Shown: piece by piece, positions 54,331-62,687 of the stretch
Position numbering within the stretch: position 1 is the stretch's first letter
How the letters are laid out: each line of letters starts with the position of its first letter
NCBI GenBank assembly: GCA_020845475.1
Contig: JADLFN010000063.1
Location: 19,935 to 83,934, forward strand
DNA from: Planctomycetota bacterium
GTDB taxonomy: Bacteria; Planctomycetota; UBA8742; UBA2392
Length of the DNA: 64,000 bases
Direction: 5' to 3'
Translations under genes and position numbers: made by a program
The notes under the pieces: model-generated
Told to the model about the DNA's origin: nothing
Databases searched by the model: none
Seen by the model: only the letters and a program-made list of their open reading frames with translations

Positions 54331-57300
54331 CTACGACTTTTGCAACCGCTCCATGAGCCAGCCCAAACCCAGGCGCGCGGCAAACCGACCGGCGCGCACA
54401 AGGTCATTGGCGCCGCCTTCATCACCGGCGGCCAGCCTGAAACGGCCGCGCGCGAAAAGCGCCTCAACAAACAACAAATCCTGGCGGCCGCCTTTCTCCA
54501 TGGCCCGGACCGCCAGGTCCGACCAGGCCGCACCTTGCGGCCACTGCGCGGCCCTTGCGCCCAGCGAAGAAACCGCAATCGCAAGCGCCTCGGCATCCTG
54601 TGCCGTCGCTACCTGCGTTGGCGCGCACTGCGCAAATCGCTGGACTTCGCGCGCCAAACCTTCAGGCTCGCCCTCAAAGCACGCCGCCGCGAGACGGTGC
54701 GCCTGCCGCAGCGCCTTTTCGTCCGAGCCGCCATTTTGCTCCGGCTGGCAGCGCTCAAGCACGTCCAGCAGTCGGCGCATTTCCGGGGCCGAACTCCTCT
54801 GGCGCGCGGCTTCAAGCATGTGCAGATACGCCGAGCCCTCGTAGCTGGCAAAGCCTTGCTTGGCCGCGCGCTCGGCCACGCTTGCGAGTTCGCGCGAGGC
54901 CTGATCAAGGTTGCCCGCACGCACGAGATCCTGCGCGGCAAGGTTGTCGTTGAGCAGCAAGCCGCGCTCGTTGCCCTGGCGTGCGTTGATTTCGCGCGAG
55001 CGCTCCAGGCGTTCGCGGCAAAGCAGGCTGTCCCCGCAGCGCAGCGCCACAGTGGCCTGATTATGGAATAGCTGCGACATGGCCTGCGCGCTGCCAAAGC
55101 GTTCGGCCAGCGGCAGGGCGCGCTCAAAGCTCAGGCGTGCTTCCGCGAAATCACCGGTGGTCAGGTAGCATGTGCCAAGATTGTTCTCGGCGACCATAAT
55201 GCCGAATTCGTCACCAAGCTCGCGGCAAAGGCCGCGCGCGAGAGTGTGGTGCTGCACGGCCTCGTCGAGGCGGCGCGCGCGGCGCAATTGGTTGCCGTAG
55301 TTGCCGTGCACGATGGCAACGTTGAACAGCTCGCCCGCGCGCGTGTACTCGGCCATGGCCAGCTTGAAGTGCTCGTCGGACTCGATGTTACGGCCCATGT
55401 CACTGAGATAGGTGGCGATGTTGGAATGAGCGCCCGCGATCTTGCGGCGGTCGTTGGCTTCCGTGGCCAGGGCCAGGCGTTTGGTTTCATCGTCGAGCGC
55501 TTCCTTCAGCCGGCCCAGCGCTGAAAGAAGTGAGGCGCGCGTGTGGTGGAAGTCGATGCGCGTTTCCACTCCGGCATCCTGAAGCGAAAGTTGCTCGATC
55601 AACGCCAGGCCCGCGGCACTCTGCCCGGTGTGGGCGAGCATGCGCGCCTTGAACAGGTTCATGCGCGCAACACCGGCACTGTCGCCCGCTTTCTCATGGA
55701 GGGCGCAGGCGCGCTCGGCGTGCACAATGGCGTCGTCGAAGCGGCTCTTGATCTGCGCGATGCGCGCGGCGAACTCAAAGGCGCTGGCACGCTGGCGCGC
55801 AAATCCGTCAGGCGTGAGCGCAATCGCTTCTTCCGCGTACTTCAAAGCCTCGTCGGGCTTGCCCGAATCAAAGCAGGCCTCACACAGGGCCAGCAGCAGT
55901 TTCAGACGCGACCCTTCGGGGCTCAGGCCATCGATGCCCGGCGGCGTTTTGCAGCGATCAAATTCCTCCTTGGCGCTGCGCAACTGGGCTGCCGCAAAGG
56001 CCAGAAGCCAGTCCTGCGCGGCTTTCAAGCCGGCGCGGTAAAAGAGCGGCCAGGCGGCATCGGGCCGCTCAGCGCGAGAATAATGCCACGCGAGTTCGCT
56101 CAATCGCGCTGGATCGCTTCCCTGCCCCTGCTTCTCGAAATAAGCGGCCACACCCGCATGCAGCGCGCAACGATCGCGGCGCAACAGGCCACCGTAGGCA
56201 ACCTCCTGCAAGAGCGCGTGGGAAAACAGATAGCGACGTTCCCTGCGTTCCTCGGGCTTGAGCACCGCCGTGTCGCCTGAACCGAGATCCACAAGCATGC
56301 CGCGCTTGACCAGTGCCTCGATGGCGGGCGCACCGCAAAGGTGCAACGCCGGGCCCGAGCGGAACTCGCGGCCCAGCACGGAGAGTGATGTCAGCGCGGC
56401 GCGTGACTCGGGCTCAAGCGCATCAATGCGCGCCGCAAGAATACTGCGCACGCCGACAGGAATCAGCGACTGGCTTTGCGCATCGCGCAGTACATAGCGG
56501 CCGTCGCGCAATTCCAGCATGTGAGTTTCGCGCAGGGACTTGAGCAGTTCTTCCGTAACGAACGGGTTGCCGCCGCTGCGCTGCAACACCAGCGCCGCGA
56601 GATCTTCCGAGATGACGCCGTCCTGGAGGATTCCACCGGAAACGGCCGCAATTTCGCCGGGCTCCAGCGCGCGCAGCTCAATGCTCTCAAAGGGATTGGC
56701 CAGCAGGTCGCGCACCAGGTCAATGGCTTCAGGACGCCCGAACGCGAGAATGAAAATGGGGCCCTGAAGGTCGGCGTGGGCAATGCGGCGCAGAAAGTCC
56801 AGGCTGTCACTGTCTGCCCAGTGCAGATCCTCATATACAACCAGCAGCGGCTGCACGCGCGCACTCTGTTCCAGCATGCGCTTGAGCGCCACGGCCGCGC
56901 CTTCCGCGCGCTGCCGCGGAGGAAGGATCATGTCGGTGTCGCGCGAGGGCCGGCCCACCAGGAACGCCAGGTGCTCGGCAAAGGCCTTGGGCGCATCGGA
57001 AATGCTCTCTGTGACGCGCGCAATGGCGGCATCGATCTCGGCGACGGGCGCGTTGGGCGCGAGATCAAGTGCGCCACGCGCGATCTGCCTCATGCCCAGC
57101 ATCGGCTCTTGCCCCACGGGCACAAAGGCGGCCGTCAGACGCCGGGGTGCCTGTTTCTGCGCGCGCAACCGGCGCCGAAATTCATAGAACAACCGGCTCT
57201 TGCCCATGCCCGCTTCGCCGCGCACCAGAACAAAGCGAGGCTTTGCATTGGCCACAGCCTGTTCATAGCTGGCGAGCAGCAGGTCAAGTTCGCGTTTGCG

Positions 57301-58023
57301 GCCTACAAACGGGCCGTTGTAACGCTCCGTGGTCTTGAGCGCCCCCTCGACGCGAAAGAGCGTAACCGGCTCGGCCTTGCCCTTAAGCAGGCGCGGCTCC
57401 TGTTCGCTCAGTCGAAAGCGCGCCTTGACCACGCGCGCCGTTTCCTCGCTGATGTAAACCGTGGTCGGCTCGGCGGCGGATTGCACGCGGTTGGCGGTAT
57501 TCACGGCATCGCCAATCGCGGTGTACTGGCCGCGCTGGCCGATGTTGCCAACCACGACCTCGCCGGTATCAATGCCGATACGCACGCCGAGTTGCTTTTC
57601 GCGCCCGGCGTTGCTGGCCTGCGCGCGGCGCTGCATTTCGAGGGCGCAATTGACGGCACGCTCGGCGTCGTCGCCCAGGCTCTTGGGCGCGCCGAACAGG
57701 GCAAGCACGGAATCGCCCATGAATTTGTCCACGTATCCACCATGGCGAGCGACCACATCTGCAAATTCGCGAAACAGCCCGCCCACGAGTTCTTCTACTT
57801 GCTCGGGATCGAGCTGCTCGCTCAGCGCCGTGTAATCCTTGATGTCGGCAAACAGCACGCTGATTACGCGGCGTTCGCTTGCGGCCCTGCGTTCGCTGGC
57901 GCGCGTAGCCGGCTGCGGCGTGAGGTTGACACGCTCGCTGTCATTGAATTTCGTGCCGCATTCATTGCAGAACTTGGCCGAGTCGGGGTTCTGCACAGAG
58001 CACGAAGGACAGACTTTGGGCAT
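54331..58023 (-). CDS. Class III nucleotidyl cyclase / AAA ATPase / TPR regulator with zinc ribbon
   Basis: 1230 residues. A zinc ribbon (CPSC...CNEC, residues 5-24) precedes a class III cyclase domain (50-215): Asp60 (LFADIKDYT) and Asp104 (DKFMGDSVLALFG) bind the metals, Lys100 fits an adenine-selecting position, and Asn175 and Arg179 (GDAVNTANRV) fit transition-state residues. So it may make cAMP. A STAND-like ATPase follows (238-600) with Walker A GEAGMGKS 269-276 and Walker B VVYEDLHWADSDSLDF. TPR-like repeats fill the rest to about 1150. Many such proteins are signal-dependent cyclases; the signal here is unknown. It shares sequence character with the TPR gene at 45830-47440. Confidence 0.92.
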   Translation of the reverse strand: MPKVCPSCSVQNPDSAKFCNECGTKFNDSERVNLTPQPATRASERRAASERRVISVLFADIKDYTALSEQLDPEQVEELVGGLFREFADVVARHGGYVDKFMGDSVLALFGAPKSLGDDAERAVNCALEMQRRAQASNAGREKQLGVRIGIDTGEVVVGNIGQRGQYTAIGDAVNTANRVQSAAEPTTVYISEETARVVKARFRLSEQEPRLLKGKAEPVTLFRVEGALKTTERYNGPFVGRKRELDLLLASYEQAVANAKPRFVLVRGEAGMGKSRLFYEFRRRLRAQKQAPRRLTAAFVPVGQEPMLGMRQIARGALDLAPNAPVAEIDAAIARVTESISDAPKAFAEHLAFLVGRPSRDTDMILPPRQRAEGAAVALKRMLEQSARVQPLLVVYEDLHWADSDSLDFLRRIAHADLQGPIFILAFGRPEAIDLVRDLLANPFESIELRALEPGEIAAVSGGILQDGVISEDLAALVLQRSGGNPFVTEELLKSLRETHMLELRDGRYVLRDAQSQSLIPVGVRSILAARIDALEPESRAALTSLSVLGREFRSGPALHLCGAPAIEALVKRGMLVDLGSGDTAVLKPEERRERRYLFSHALLQEVAYGGLLRRDRCALHAGVAAYFEKQGQGSDPARLSELAWHYSRAERPDAAWPLFYRAGLKAAQDWLLAFAAAQLRSAKEEFDRCKTPPGIDGLSPEGSRLKLLLALCEACFDSGKPDEALKYAEEAIALTPDGFARQRASAFEFAARIAQIKSRFDDAIVHAERACALHEKAGDSAGVARMNLFKARMLAHTGQSAAGLALIEQLSLQDAGVETRIDFHHTRASLLSALGRLKEALDDETKRLALATEANDRRKIAGAHSNIATYLSDMGRNIESDEHFKLAMAEYTRAGELFNVAIVHGNYGNQLRRARRLDEAVQHHTLARGLCRELGDEFGIMVAENNLGTCYLTTGDFAEARLSFERALPLAERFGSAQAMSQLFHNQATVALRCGDSLLCRERLERSREINARQGNERGLLLNDNLAAQDLVRAGNLDQASRELASVAERAAKQGFASYEGSAYLHMLEAARQRSSAPEMRRLLDVLERCQPEQNGGSDEKALRQAHRLAAACFEGEPEGLAREVQRFAQCAPTQVATAQDAEALAIAVSSLGARAAQWPQGAAWSDLAVRAMEKGGRQDLLFVEALFARGRFRLAAGDEGGANDLVRAGRFAARLGLGWLMERLQKS

Positions 58024-58054
58024 GGCGAGCGAGTGTAGCAGAGGCGATTAAACG

Positions 58055-58086
58055 GCGTAGGGGCGACCCATGGGTCGCCCCTACGC
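58055..58086. repeat. 32-bp perfect palindrome with GTAGGGGCG end
   Basis: GCGTAGGGGCGACCCA joined directly to its complement TGGGTCGCCCCTACGC: 16-bp arms, no loop. It sits between the cyclase and NIL genes, 12 bp after the NIL stop and 31 bp before the cyclase start on the minus strand. It shares the GTAGGG(A/G)CG edge with 17154-17227. It could be a dispersed repeat and serve as an attenuating hairpin; no U-run for a standard terminator. Confidence 0.85.
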
Positions 58087-58098
58087 GCCGACACAGCA

Positions 58099-58326
58099 CT
58101 AGCTTTCGTTGATGGTGACGCCTCGTTCGCTCAGGTATTTGATGGCCTGATCCACGGCGTCATCGGTGCCCTCGAGCGACAGCTCAAGGTAACCCACTTC
58201 GTCGTTCACGTTGGCCCGTGAAATGTTGAACACGATGCCGAACTTGTTCGAGATATTGAACAGGATCGGTTCGCGAATGAGCTTCTGCGGGAAGCTCAGG
58301 TTGAATTTTCTGATCGTGGCTGACAT
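58099..58326 (-). CDS. NIL-domain (ACT-like) small protein
   Basis: 75 residues. The full length matches one NIL domain: FNLSFPQKLIREPILFNIS, ISRANVNDEVGYLELSLEGTDDAVDQAIKYL and GVTINES. NIL domains occur at the C-terminus of MetN and in stand-alone form with ferredoxins; they may bind small ligands such as amino acids. Here it stands alone, 105 bp after purA on the same strand. Confidence 0.9.
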   Translation of the reverse strand: MSATIRKFNLSFPQKLIREPILFNISNKFGIVFNISRANVNDEVGYLELSLEGTDDAVDQAIKYLSERGVTINES

Positions 58327-58431
58327 CGTGGCTCCCTGATTGCCCCAGTTCCGTCCCTTTAACGCTACAACGCCGGCCCTTACTCCGTCAAAAATTCCGT
58401 TTGTAGCAAGGCTTGCCCGCTTTGAGGCAAG

Positions 58432-59697
58432 TCAGCCTTTGGGCGCACCCTTGACAGCAAATGCCGACTCGCGCTCAGGCCCAACGCTGATGACGCCGAT
58501 TTTGACGCCGACAAATTCCTCGATGAAGCGCAGATAGGCGCGCGCCGCCTTGGGCAGGTCGCTGCCCTTGCGCGCCTTGCCCAGGTTTTCCGCCCAGCCG
58601 GGCATGGCTTTGTAAACGGGTTTGAGCGCCGCAAACTTGCGGATATCCGCGGGCAGGCCGGGGTCCTTGTGGCCCTCATAGCCGATGCCCAGCTTCAGTT
58701 CACCCATATTGCTGAGCACGTCGAGCTTGGTCACAGCCAGCTCGGTCACGCCCGAAAGTTTGCACACGTAGCGCAGCGCAAACAGGTCGATATGGCCCAC
58801 GCGCCGCGGGCGACCCGTTGTGGCGCCGAATTCCCCGCCCTTTTCTCGCAGCACTTCGCTTTCGGCCTTGCCCAGCTCCGTGGGGAACGGGCCTTCGCCG
58901 ACGCGCGTGCAGTATGCCTTTGTCACGCCGATGACTCGCTCCACGCCGGACTGAAGCCCTACACCCGCAGTGATGCCGTTGGCCAGCGTGTGGCTCGAGG
59001 TCACAAAGGGATAAGTACCATAGGCGACATCCAGCAGCGCACCTTGCGCGCCTTCATAAAGCACGCGCCTTTCTTCCTTGAGCGCTTCGTGCAGCACCAA
59101 CGCAGAATCAGAGATATAGGGCCGCAGCTTGGAGCCGGCCTTGAGCAGCGGCTCCACGAGTTCTTCTGCCTTGGGCGCACCCGATCCCAATTGCGGCCCG
59201 CGCACGGCCAAAGCCCGCTCCAAAGCCTCGCGCAGACTTTGTTTGTCCAGTAGATCGCAGGCGCGCACGGCGATTCGGTCGTAGCGGTCGGCGTAGGTCG
59301 GGCCGATGCCGCGCTTGGTGGTACCAATTTTGTTGCTGTCACCCTCGCGCGCTGCATCGAGCGCAGTGTGAATGGCGGTGGTGATGCTGGCGCGATCTGA
59401 AAGAACGAGCCGGCCGGCCAGTTTGTAGCCCAGCTTCGCCAGTTCGTCGATTTCCTCGAGCAGCTTGTGCGGGTCGATCACCATGCCCGGGCCGAGGATG
59501 TTCAGGCACTGCTTGTGCAGCACGCCCGTGGGCAGGTGGTGCAGCACGACCTTGCGTCCGTCGGGATAAACCGTGTGGCCGGCATTGCCGCCGCCCTGGA
59601 AGCGCACACACACGTCATGTTCAGAGCAGAGCTGATCCACAAGCTTGCCCTTGCCTTCATCGCCCCACTGAAGGCCGAGAATTGCGGTCGATGGCAT
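58432..59697 (-). CDS. purA: Adenylosuccinate synthetase
   Basis: 421 residues, typical length. GTP-dependent conversion of IMP and aspartate to adenylosuccinate in AMP synthesis. P-loop-like LGLQWGDEGKGKLVD (catalytic Asp/Lys), GGGNAGHTV, GTTKRGIGPTYADR, and the substrate-loop TTGRPRRVGHID. First residues MPSTAILG. The 63-bp gap to the glycosyltransferase shows no terminator. Confidence 0.97.
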   Translation of the reverse strand: MPSTAILGLQWGDEGKGKLVDQLCSEHDVCVRFQGGGNAGHTVYPDGRKVVLHHLPTGVLHKQCLNILGPGMVIDPHKLLEEIDELAKLGYKLAGRLVLSDRASITTAIHTALDAAREGDSNKIGTTKRGIGPTYADRYDRIAVRACDLLDKQSLREALERALAVRGPQLGSGAPKAEELVEPLLKAGSKLRPYISDSALVLHEALKEERRVLYEGAQGALLDVAYGTYPFVTSSHTLANGITAGVGLQSGVERVIGVTKAYCTRVGEGPFPTELGKAESEVLREKGGEFGATTGRPRRVGHIDLFALRYVCKLSGVTELAVTKLDVLSNMGELKLGIGYEGHKDPGLPADIRKFAALKPVYKAMPGWAENLGKARKGSDLPKAARAYLRFIEEFVGVKIGVISVGPERESAFAVKGAPKG

Positions 59698-59760
59698 TGG
59701 GTTCTCTCGGTTAGCGGGCGGAGTTTACATGCGCGGGCGAGCCAGCGCGAGACGGAGGCT

Positions 59761-61068
59761 TCAGCTTGCCGCCGCTTCGATCAATGCACAGGTTCTCTCC
59801 ATCGGATGCTCTTGCGTCATCCGTTGCGCTATCTCGCGGCATCGGCCGGGAATACCACGATCCGCCAGCAGCGCGCCCAGCGCGCGGCTCAGGCTCGCGG
59901 CTGTCACGCGCGACATCTCAAGCTCGGCCCCCACGCCAAGCCGGCGAATGCGCGCGGCGTTGTCGTGCTGGTCATGGGCCATGGGCGTGATCAGGTGCGG
60001 CACACCTGCTGCCAGCGCCTGCGCGCAAGTGCCGATGCCGCCGTGGTAAATCATCGCGGCGGCACGGGGCAAGAGTGCACTCAGCGGTACATAGCTGAAG
60101 TGGCGAACACCGGCGGGGAGCTGGGCCGGAATCTGCTCGGCAAAGCGCGTCAGCAGAATGCCGCGTCGGCCGAGTTTCGAGCACGCCATGGCAGCGGCCG
60201 CGAAAAACTTCTCGCCCTGCAGCATCGCCGAACCGGGCGTAAACACCAGCGGAGCGTCGCCCTGCGCCAGGAAGGCTTCGACCTCTGGCGCCAGCCCATG
60301 CAATTCGCGCTCGTCAAACATGGGAAAGCCCGTCAGCACGGTCTGCGCGGGCCAATCTGGCTGCGGCGGGCCAAACCAGGGAGGGAACAGGCCAATAACG
60401 CGCAGCGGCGAGTGCCACCAGCCGTGCAGAACGCGACTAACGCGCGGCAGGCCCAACGTTGCGCGATACTCGTTCAATGGCCCCGCCAGCGCTTTGTCCA
60501 CCACCAGCGCGTCAATCAACCGCCACATCCAGTTGCGCGCAAAGCGCGGCAACGCGCCCATGAACCCCAATCCGGAGAAGCGCGGCATCAGGTAGCTGCT
60601 GCGGAAAATGCTGGGAGCCAGGTGCACTGAAACCGTTGGAACCTTCAGCCAGTCCTGCGCCACGCGCGCCCCCAGGGCCAGCGACGTGCCAACTACCACG
60701 GTGCGCCCCGGTTGGTTCAGGCGCTGGATCGTCTGCACGGTCTGAGCCAGCGTCTTTTCAATGACCGTGCGGAAGATCAGGTCCAGCGCCTTGCGTGGAT
60801 GCCACGCATCCGGGTGATGCAGCACGGCTTCAAACTCTTCGCGCGAGCCCATCGGCACGAACCCGAGTCCGAGATTCTCAATCAGCGGGCGGAAGTAGTC
60901 GTTGGTAATGACGGTGACTTCGTGGCCGCGCGCCTTGAGCGCAGAGCCCAGCCCCGCCAGAGGGTGAACGTCGCCCGCACTGCCCACGGGGTTGAGCAAA
61001 ATGTTGAGCGTTTCTCGCGACGAAGTTCGCGCGACATGCGGGGTGTTTGGTTGGGAGAGGTCGGTCAT
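59761..61068 (-). CDS. UGT-like glycosyltransferase (GT1/GT28 type)
   Basis: 435 residues, cytosolic or membrane-associated GT-B fold. N-terminal half: ILLNPVGSAGDVHPLAGLGSAL. C-terminal nucleotide-sugar block: FTPGSAM then YHGGIGTCAQALAAGVPHLITPMAHDQHDNAARI, the signature of the family that glycosylates lipids and natural products. Substrates unknown. Its end lies 63 bp from purA and its start 8 bp from clpS, all on the minus strand. Confidence 0.88.
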   Translation of the reverse strand: MTDLSQPNTPHVARTSSRETLNILLNPVGSAGDVHPLAGLGSALKARGHEVTVITNDYFRPLIENLGLGFVPMGSREEFEAVLHHPDAWHPRKALDLIFRTVIEKTLAQTVQTIQRLNQPGRTVVVGTSLALGARVAQDWLKVPTVSVHLAPSIFRSSYLMPRFSGLGFMGALPRFARNWMWRLIDALVVDKALAGPLNEYRATLGLPRVSRVLHGWWHSPLRVIGLFPPWFGPPQPDWPAQTVLTGFPMFDERELHGLAPEVEAFLAQGDAPLVFTPGSAMLQGEKFFAAAAMACSKLGRRGILLTRFAEQIPAQLPAGVRHFSYVPLSALLPRAAAMIYHGGIGTCAQALAAGVPHLITPMAHDQHDNAARIRRLGVGAELEMSRVTAASLSRALGALLADRGIPGRCREIAQRMTQEHPMERTCALIEAAAS

Positions 61069-61076
61069 GGCGCCGA

Positions 61077-61397
61077 CTATTTCTCCACCGGCTCGATCGT
61101 AACCACAAGCGGAAACTTCTGGGTGCGCGCGGCTGATGTGGTCTGTTCCTGCTTGAGCTCGGCCACTTCTCGCGGATAAACACCGGCGATGCCCATGCCA
61201 GTCTTGTGCACGTTGAGCATGATCTCCATGGCCTGTTCGAGATCGCGGCCGAAGAACTGCATCAACACGCGCACCACGAACTCCATGGAAGTCTTGTCGT
61301 CGTTATGGAACAGGACCTTCCAAAGTGGAGCCAGCTTCGACTTGGCGTCGCCTTCGGTTTCCCTGATGCGGGTGGGGAGTGGCGCGGTGGAGGGCAT
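61077..61397 (-). CDS. clpS: ClpS, N-degron adaptor of the ClpAP/ClpCP protease
   Basis: 106 residues. Family core WKVLFHNDDKTSMEFVVRVL, then VHKTGMGIAGVYPREVAELK. The N-degron pocket residues Asn32, Asp33, Asp34 and His64 match E. coli ClpS (NDD and AVH), so it probably delivers N-degron substrates. It starts 2 bp after the stop of a second, diverged copy, forming a tandem unit with it. No clpA or clpC gene is in the window. Confidence 0.93.
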   Translation of the reverse strand: MPSTAPLPTRIRETEGDAKSKLAPLWKVLFHNDDKTSMEFVVRVLMQFFGRDLEQAMEIMLNVHKTGMGIAGVYPREVAELKQEQTTSAARTQKFPLVVTIEPVEK

Positions 61398-61399
61398 GG

Positions 61400-61714
61400 T
61401 TATTCAACCAACCGAATCGTGGCCTTGAAGGGGTATCTGCCACGTGCGGCATCGTCAATCTGCGAGAGTCTAACGTGCGCCATGCGCTCGGGCAGGGTCG
61501 CGGCGACAGCAAGACCGTGCGTGGTAAGTTCATGAACAATCGCACGCGCCTGTTCCTCGCTGTGTCCACAGAGGCGCTCGAGCAGGTACATGACGAAATC
61601 AGCGGGCGTTTCAGGGTCGTCGTGGAACACGAGCTCACAATCCGGCGCACGCGCAGTGGGCATGTCCGTCAGGTCCAGGTCGTCTTCCGCATGTTTGGAC
61701 GGATCATCGGGCAT
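61400..61714 (-). CDS. Diverged ClpS paralogue
   Basis: 104 residues from the ATG at 61714 (the upstream extension to 61810 runs into the tRNA leader). It aligns with ClpS through LVFHDDPETPADFVMYLLE and HGLAVAATLPERMAHVRL, ending YPFKATIRLVE. The first pocket residue is His instead of Asn; the second and third are Asp-Asp. At the place of the pocket His it has Thr (HELTTHG), so N-degron binding is likely altered. An acidic N-terminus (about 22 residues) precedes the core. It lies 2 bp upstream of clpS, implying co-expression. It may be a regulator or a specialised adaptor. Confidence 0.75.
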   Translation of the reverse strand: MPDDPSKHAEDDLDLTDMPTARAPDCELVFHDDPETPADFVMYLLERLCGHSEEQARAIVHELTTHGLAVAATLPERMAHVRLSQIDDAARGRYPFKATIRLVE

Positions 61715-61772
61715 GGCTGGATTATAGCGCACAAGACGCCGCAAGCACGAACGTATCCACCCGATCCAAGTG

Positions 61773-61801
61773 CTTACCAGCCCTGCGACACGTGCTAAGA
61801 T
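61773..61801 (+). promoter_or_regulatory. Candidate tRNA-Arg promoter
   Basis: TAAGAT (61796-61801, 5/6 to TATAAT) lies 10 bp before the tRNA 5' end; a weak -35-like CTTACC is 17 bp upstream (61773-61778). Position fits a stable-RNA promoter with the start at about 61808. Confidence 0.35.
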
Positions 61802-61810
61802 TCCCCGCAC

Positions 61811-61887
61811 GTCCCCGTAGCTCAGTTGGATAGAGCGGCGGTTTCCTAAACCGCAGGTCGGCTGTTCGAATCAGCCCGGGGACGCCA
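61811..61887 (+). tRNA. tRNA-Arg (anticodon CCT)
   Basis: 77 nt with encoded CCA. Acceptor stem GTCCCCG pairs with CGGGGAC; D-arm AGCTCAGTTGGATAGAGC; anticodon stem GCGGT/ACCGC with loop TTCCTAA (anticodon 61845-61847, reads AGG); T-stem GGCTG/CAGCC with loop TTCGAAT; discriminator G. All stems pair. Confidence 0.96.
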
Positions 61888-61999
61888 GCTCTATCCTGGA
61901 GCCACGAGGGGCGAGCCGCACATTGACCTCTTGGACGCGCTGGGCAGGTGTATCTTCAGTTGCACTCCAGGCGCGGGTTTTCAACCTCGAGACTCGCGA

Positions 62000-62347
62000 C
62001 AATCAGCGCAGCTGACTTGCATTGCCTTCGCCATTCCAACATCACCCAACTGGCCAATGCCGGCGGCGCGCACAATGTGGTGCCGTTGTTGCGCGGCATT
62101 CCACGATTCGCCTGATCATGGATTGTTAACTCTTATGGGAATCACGGAAGCCTTGGATGCTGTGGCCACTTTGCCCGATCTGCGGGGCTCCCCAATCGAG
62201 GACGCGGCATCTGTGGCCAACGACGACTTACAGGCCCGCTCACAGGAAACCGGTGACAACGCAAATTTTGCGTGTCAGCGCATGACGCGGCCTAACTCGT
62301 TCAAGTTCAACGAAAACCGGCCTCGGAAGAGGCTCCGGGGCCGGTGA
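62000..62347 (+). pseudogene. Decayed C-terminus of a tyrosine integrase
   Basis: Three frames joined by apparent single-base deletions give the end of a phage-type integrase. Frame one reads AADLHCLRHSNITQLANAG (the catalytic H..LRH motif). After a deletion near 62090 the sequence continues ARHSTIRLIMD. A second deletion at 62127-62128 falls in the codon of the expected nucleophile Tyr, after which TLMGITEALDAVATLPDL continues to a stop at 62345. The N-terminal and most catalytic residues are gone, and no start is present. The tail ends 4 bp before the tRNA-Cys fragment, as for an integrase beside its attachment site. Confidence 0.75.
62224..62257 (+). repeat. 34-nt direct repeat, copy 1
   Basis: Starts with 17 identical bases (CGACTTACAGGCCCGCT) and continues with about 12 of 17 matching bases against 62456-62489. 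It lies within the tail of the first integrase remnant; both copies keep the same codon phase (DLQARxQExGD). Confidence 0.8.
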
Positions 62348-62351
62348 TGAC

Positions 62352-62400
62352 TGGAGGTGGCGAGTGGATTCGAACCACCGTATGACGGTTTTGCAAACCA
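62352..62400 (-). other. 3' fragment of a tRNA-Cys gene, probable attachment site
   Basis: On the minus strand this holds the anticodon arm with loop TTGCAAA (anticodon GCA), a variable stretch, T-arm GGTGG/CCACT with loop TTCGAAT, the 3' acceptor strand CGCCACC, discriminator T and encoded CCA (62354-62352). The matching 5' acceptor strand GGTGGCG and a D-arm are absent upstream of it, so it is not a functional tRNA gene. Duplicated tRNA 3' ends are classic att sites. Confidence 0.75.
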
Positions 62401-62618
62401 ACTTGTGCCATGCGGAAGTCCCTGGGCCATCGAGGCTTCCATCACAGCGCATATGCGACTTACAGGCCCGCTTGCAGGAATTGGGTGACCCCTGGTGCTA
62501 CTTGGTGCCACTGCTTGAAGTGTGGCCGCGTCTTTCAGCCCGCGAACGCGCCGCGATTCTGCAGTTCGCTGCGAGCGCTACGGATAACTCTGATCTCCCC
62601 GAACTTGGGTCGGCTTGA
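62401..62618 (+). pseudogene. Second integrase-like C-terminal tail
   Basis: The frame open across the att fragment reads DLQARLQELGDPWCYLVPLLEV then WPRLSARERAAIL, resembling the WPxL...RAxI tails that follow integrases adjoining attachment sites in planctomycetes, from memory. No start or catalytic motif is present. It shares the 34-nt repeat at 62456-62489 with the first tail. It may be the remnant of another element that used the same site. The 69 bases after it hold no gene. Confidence 0.4.
62456..62489 (+). repeat. 34-nt direct repeat, copy 2
   Basis: Second copy of the repeat at 62224-62257, in the same codon phase, on the other side of the tRNA-Cys fragment. Confidence 0.8.
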
Positions 62619-62687
62619 GGAAGGACTGACGACTCTCACGGCGCACCAATTCCGGGTTCGCCTGCACTAAAGGAAAAGGATACCTCC

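Noticed and set aside
56476..58038. 520-codon plus-strand open frame opposite the cyclase gene
   Set aside because: It is antisense to a well-supported cyclase/AAA gene, has biased composition with no family motif, and arises from codon bias in high-GC DNA.
61931..62347. 138-codon frame as an intact gene
   Set aside because: Its first half is out of frame with the integrase signal, which only becomes visible when three frames are joined; annotated as a pseudogene instead.
62352..62430. Complete tRNA-Cys gene
   Set aside because: The 3' half is good but no 5' acceptor strand (GGTGGCG) or D-arm is found, so only a fragment is called.
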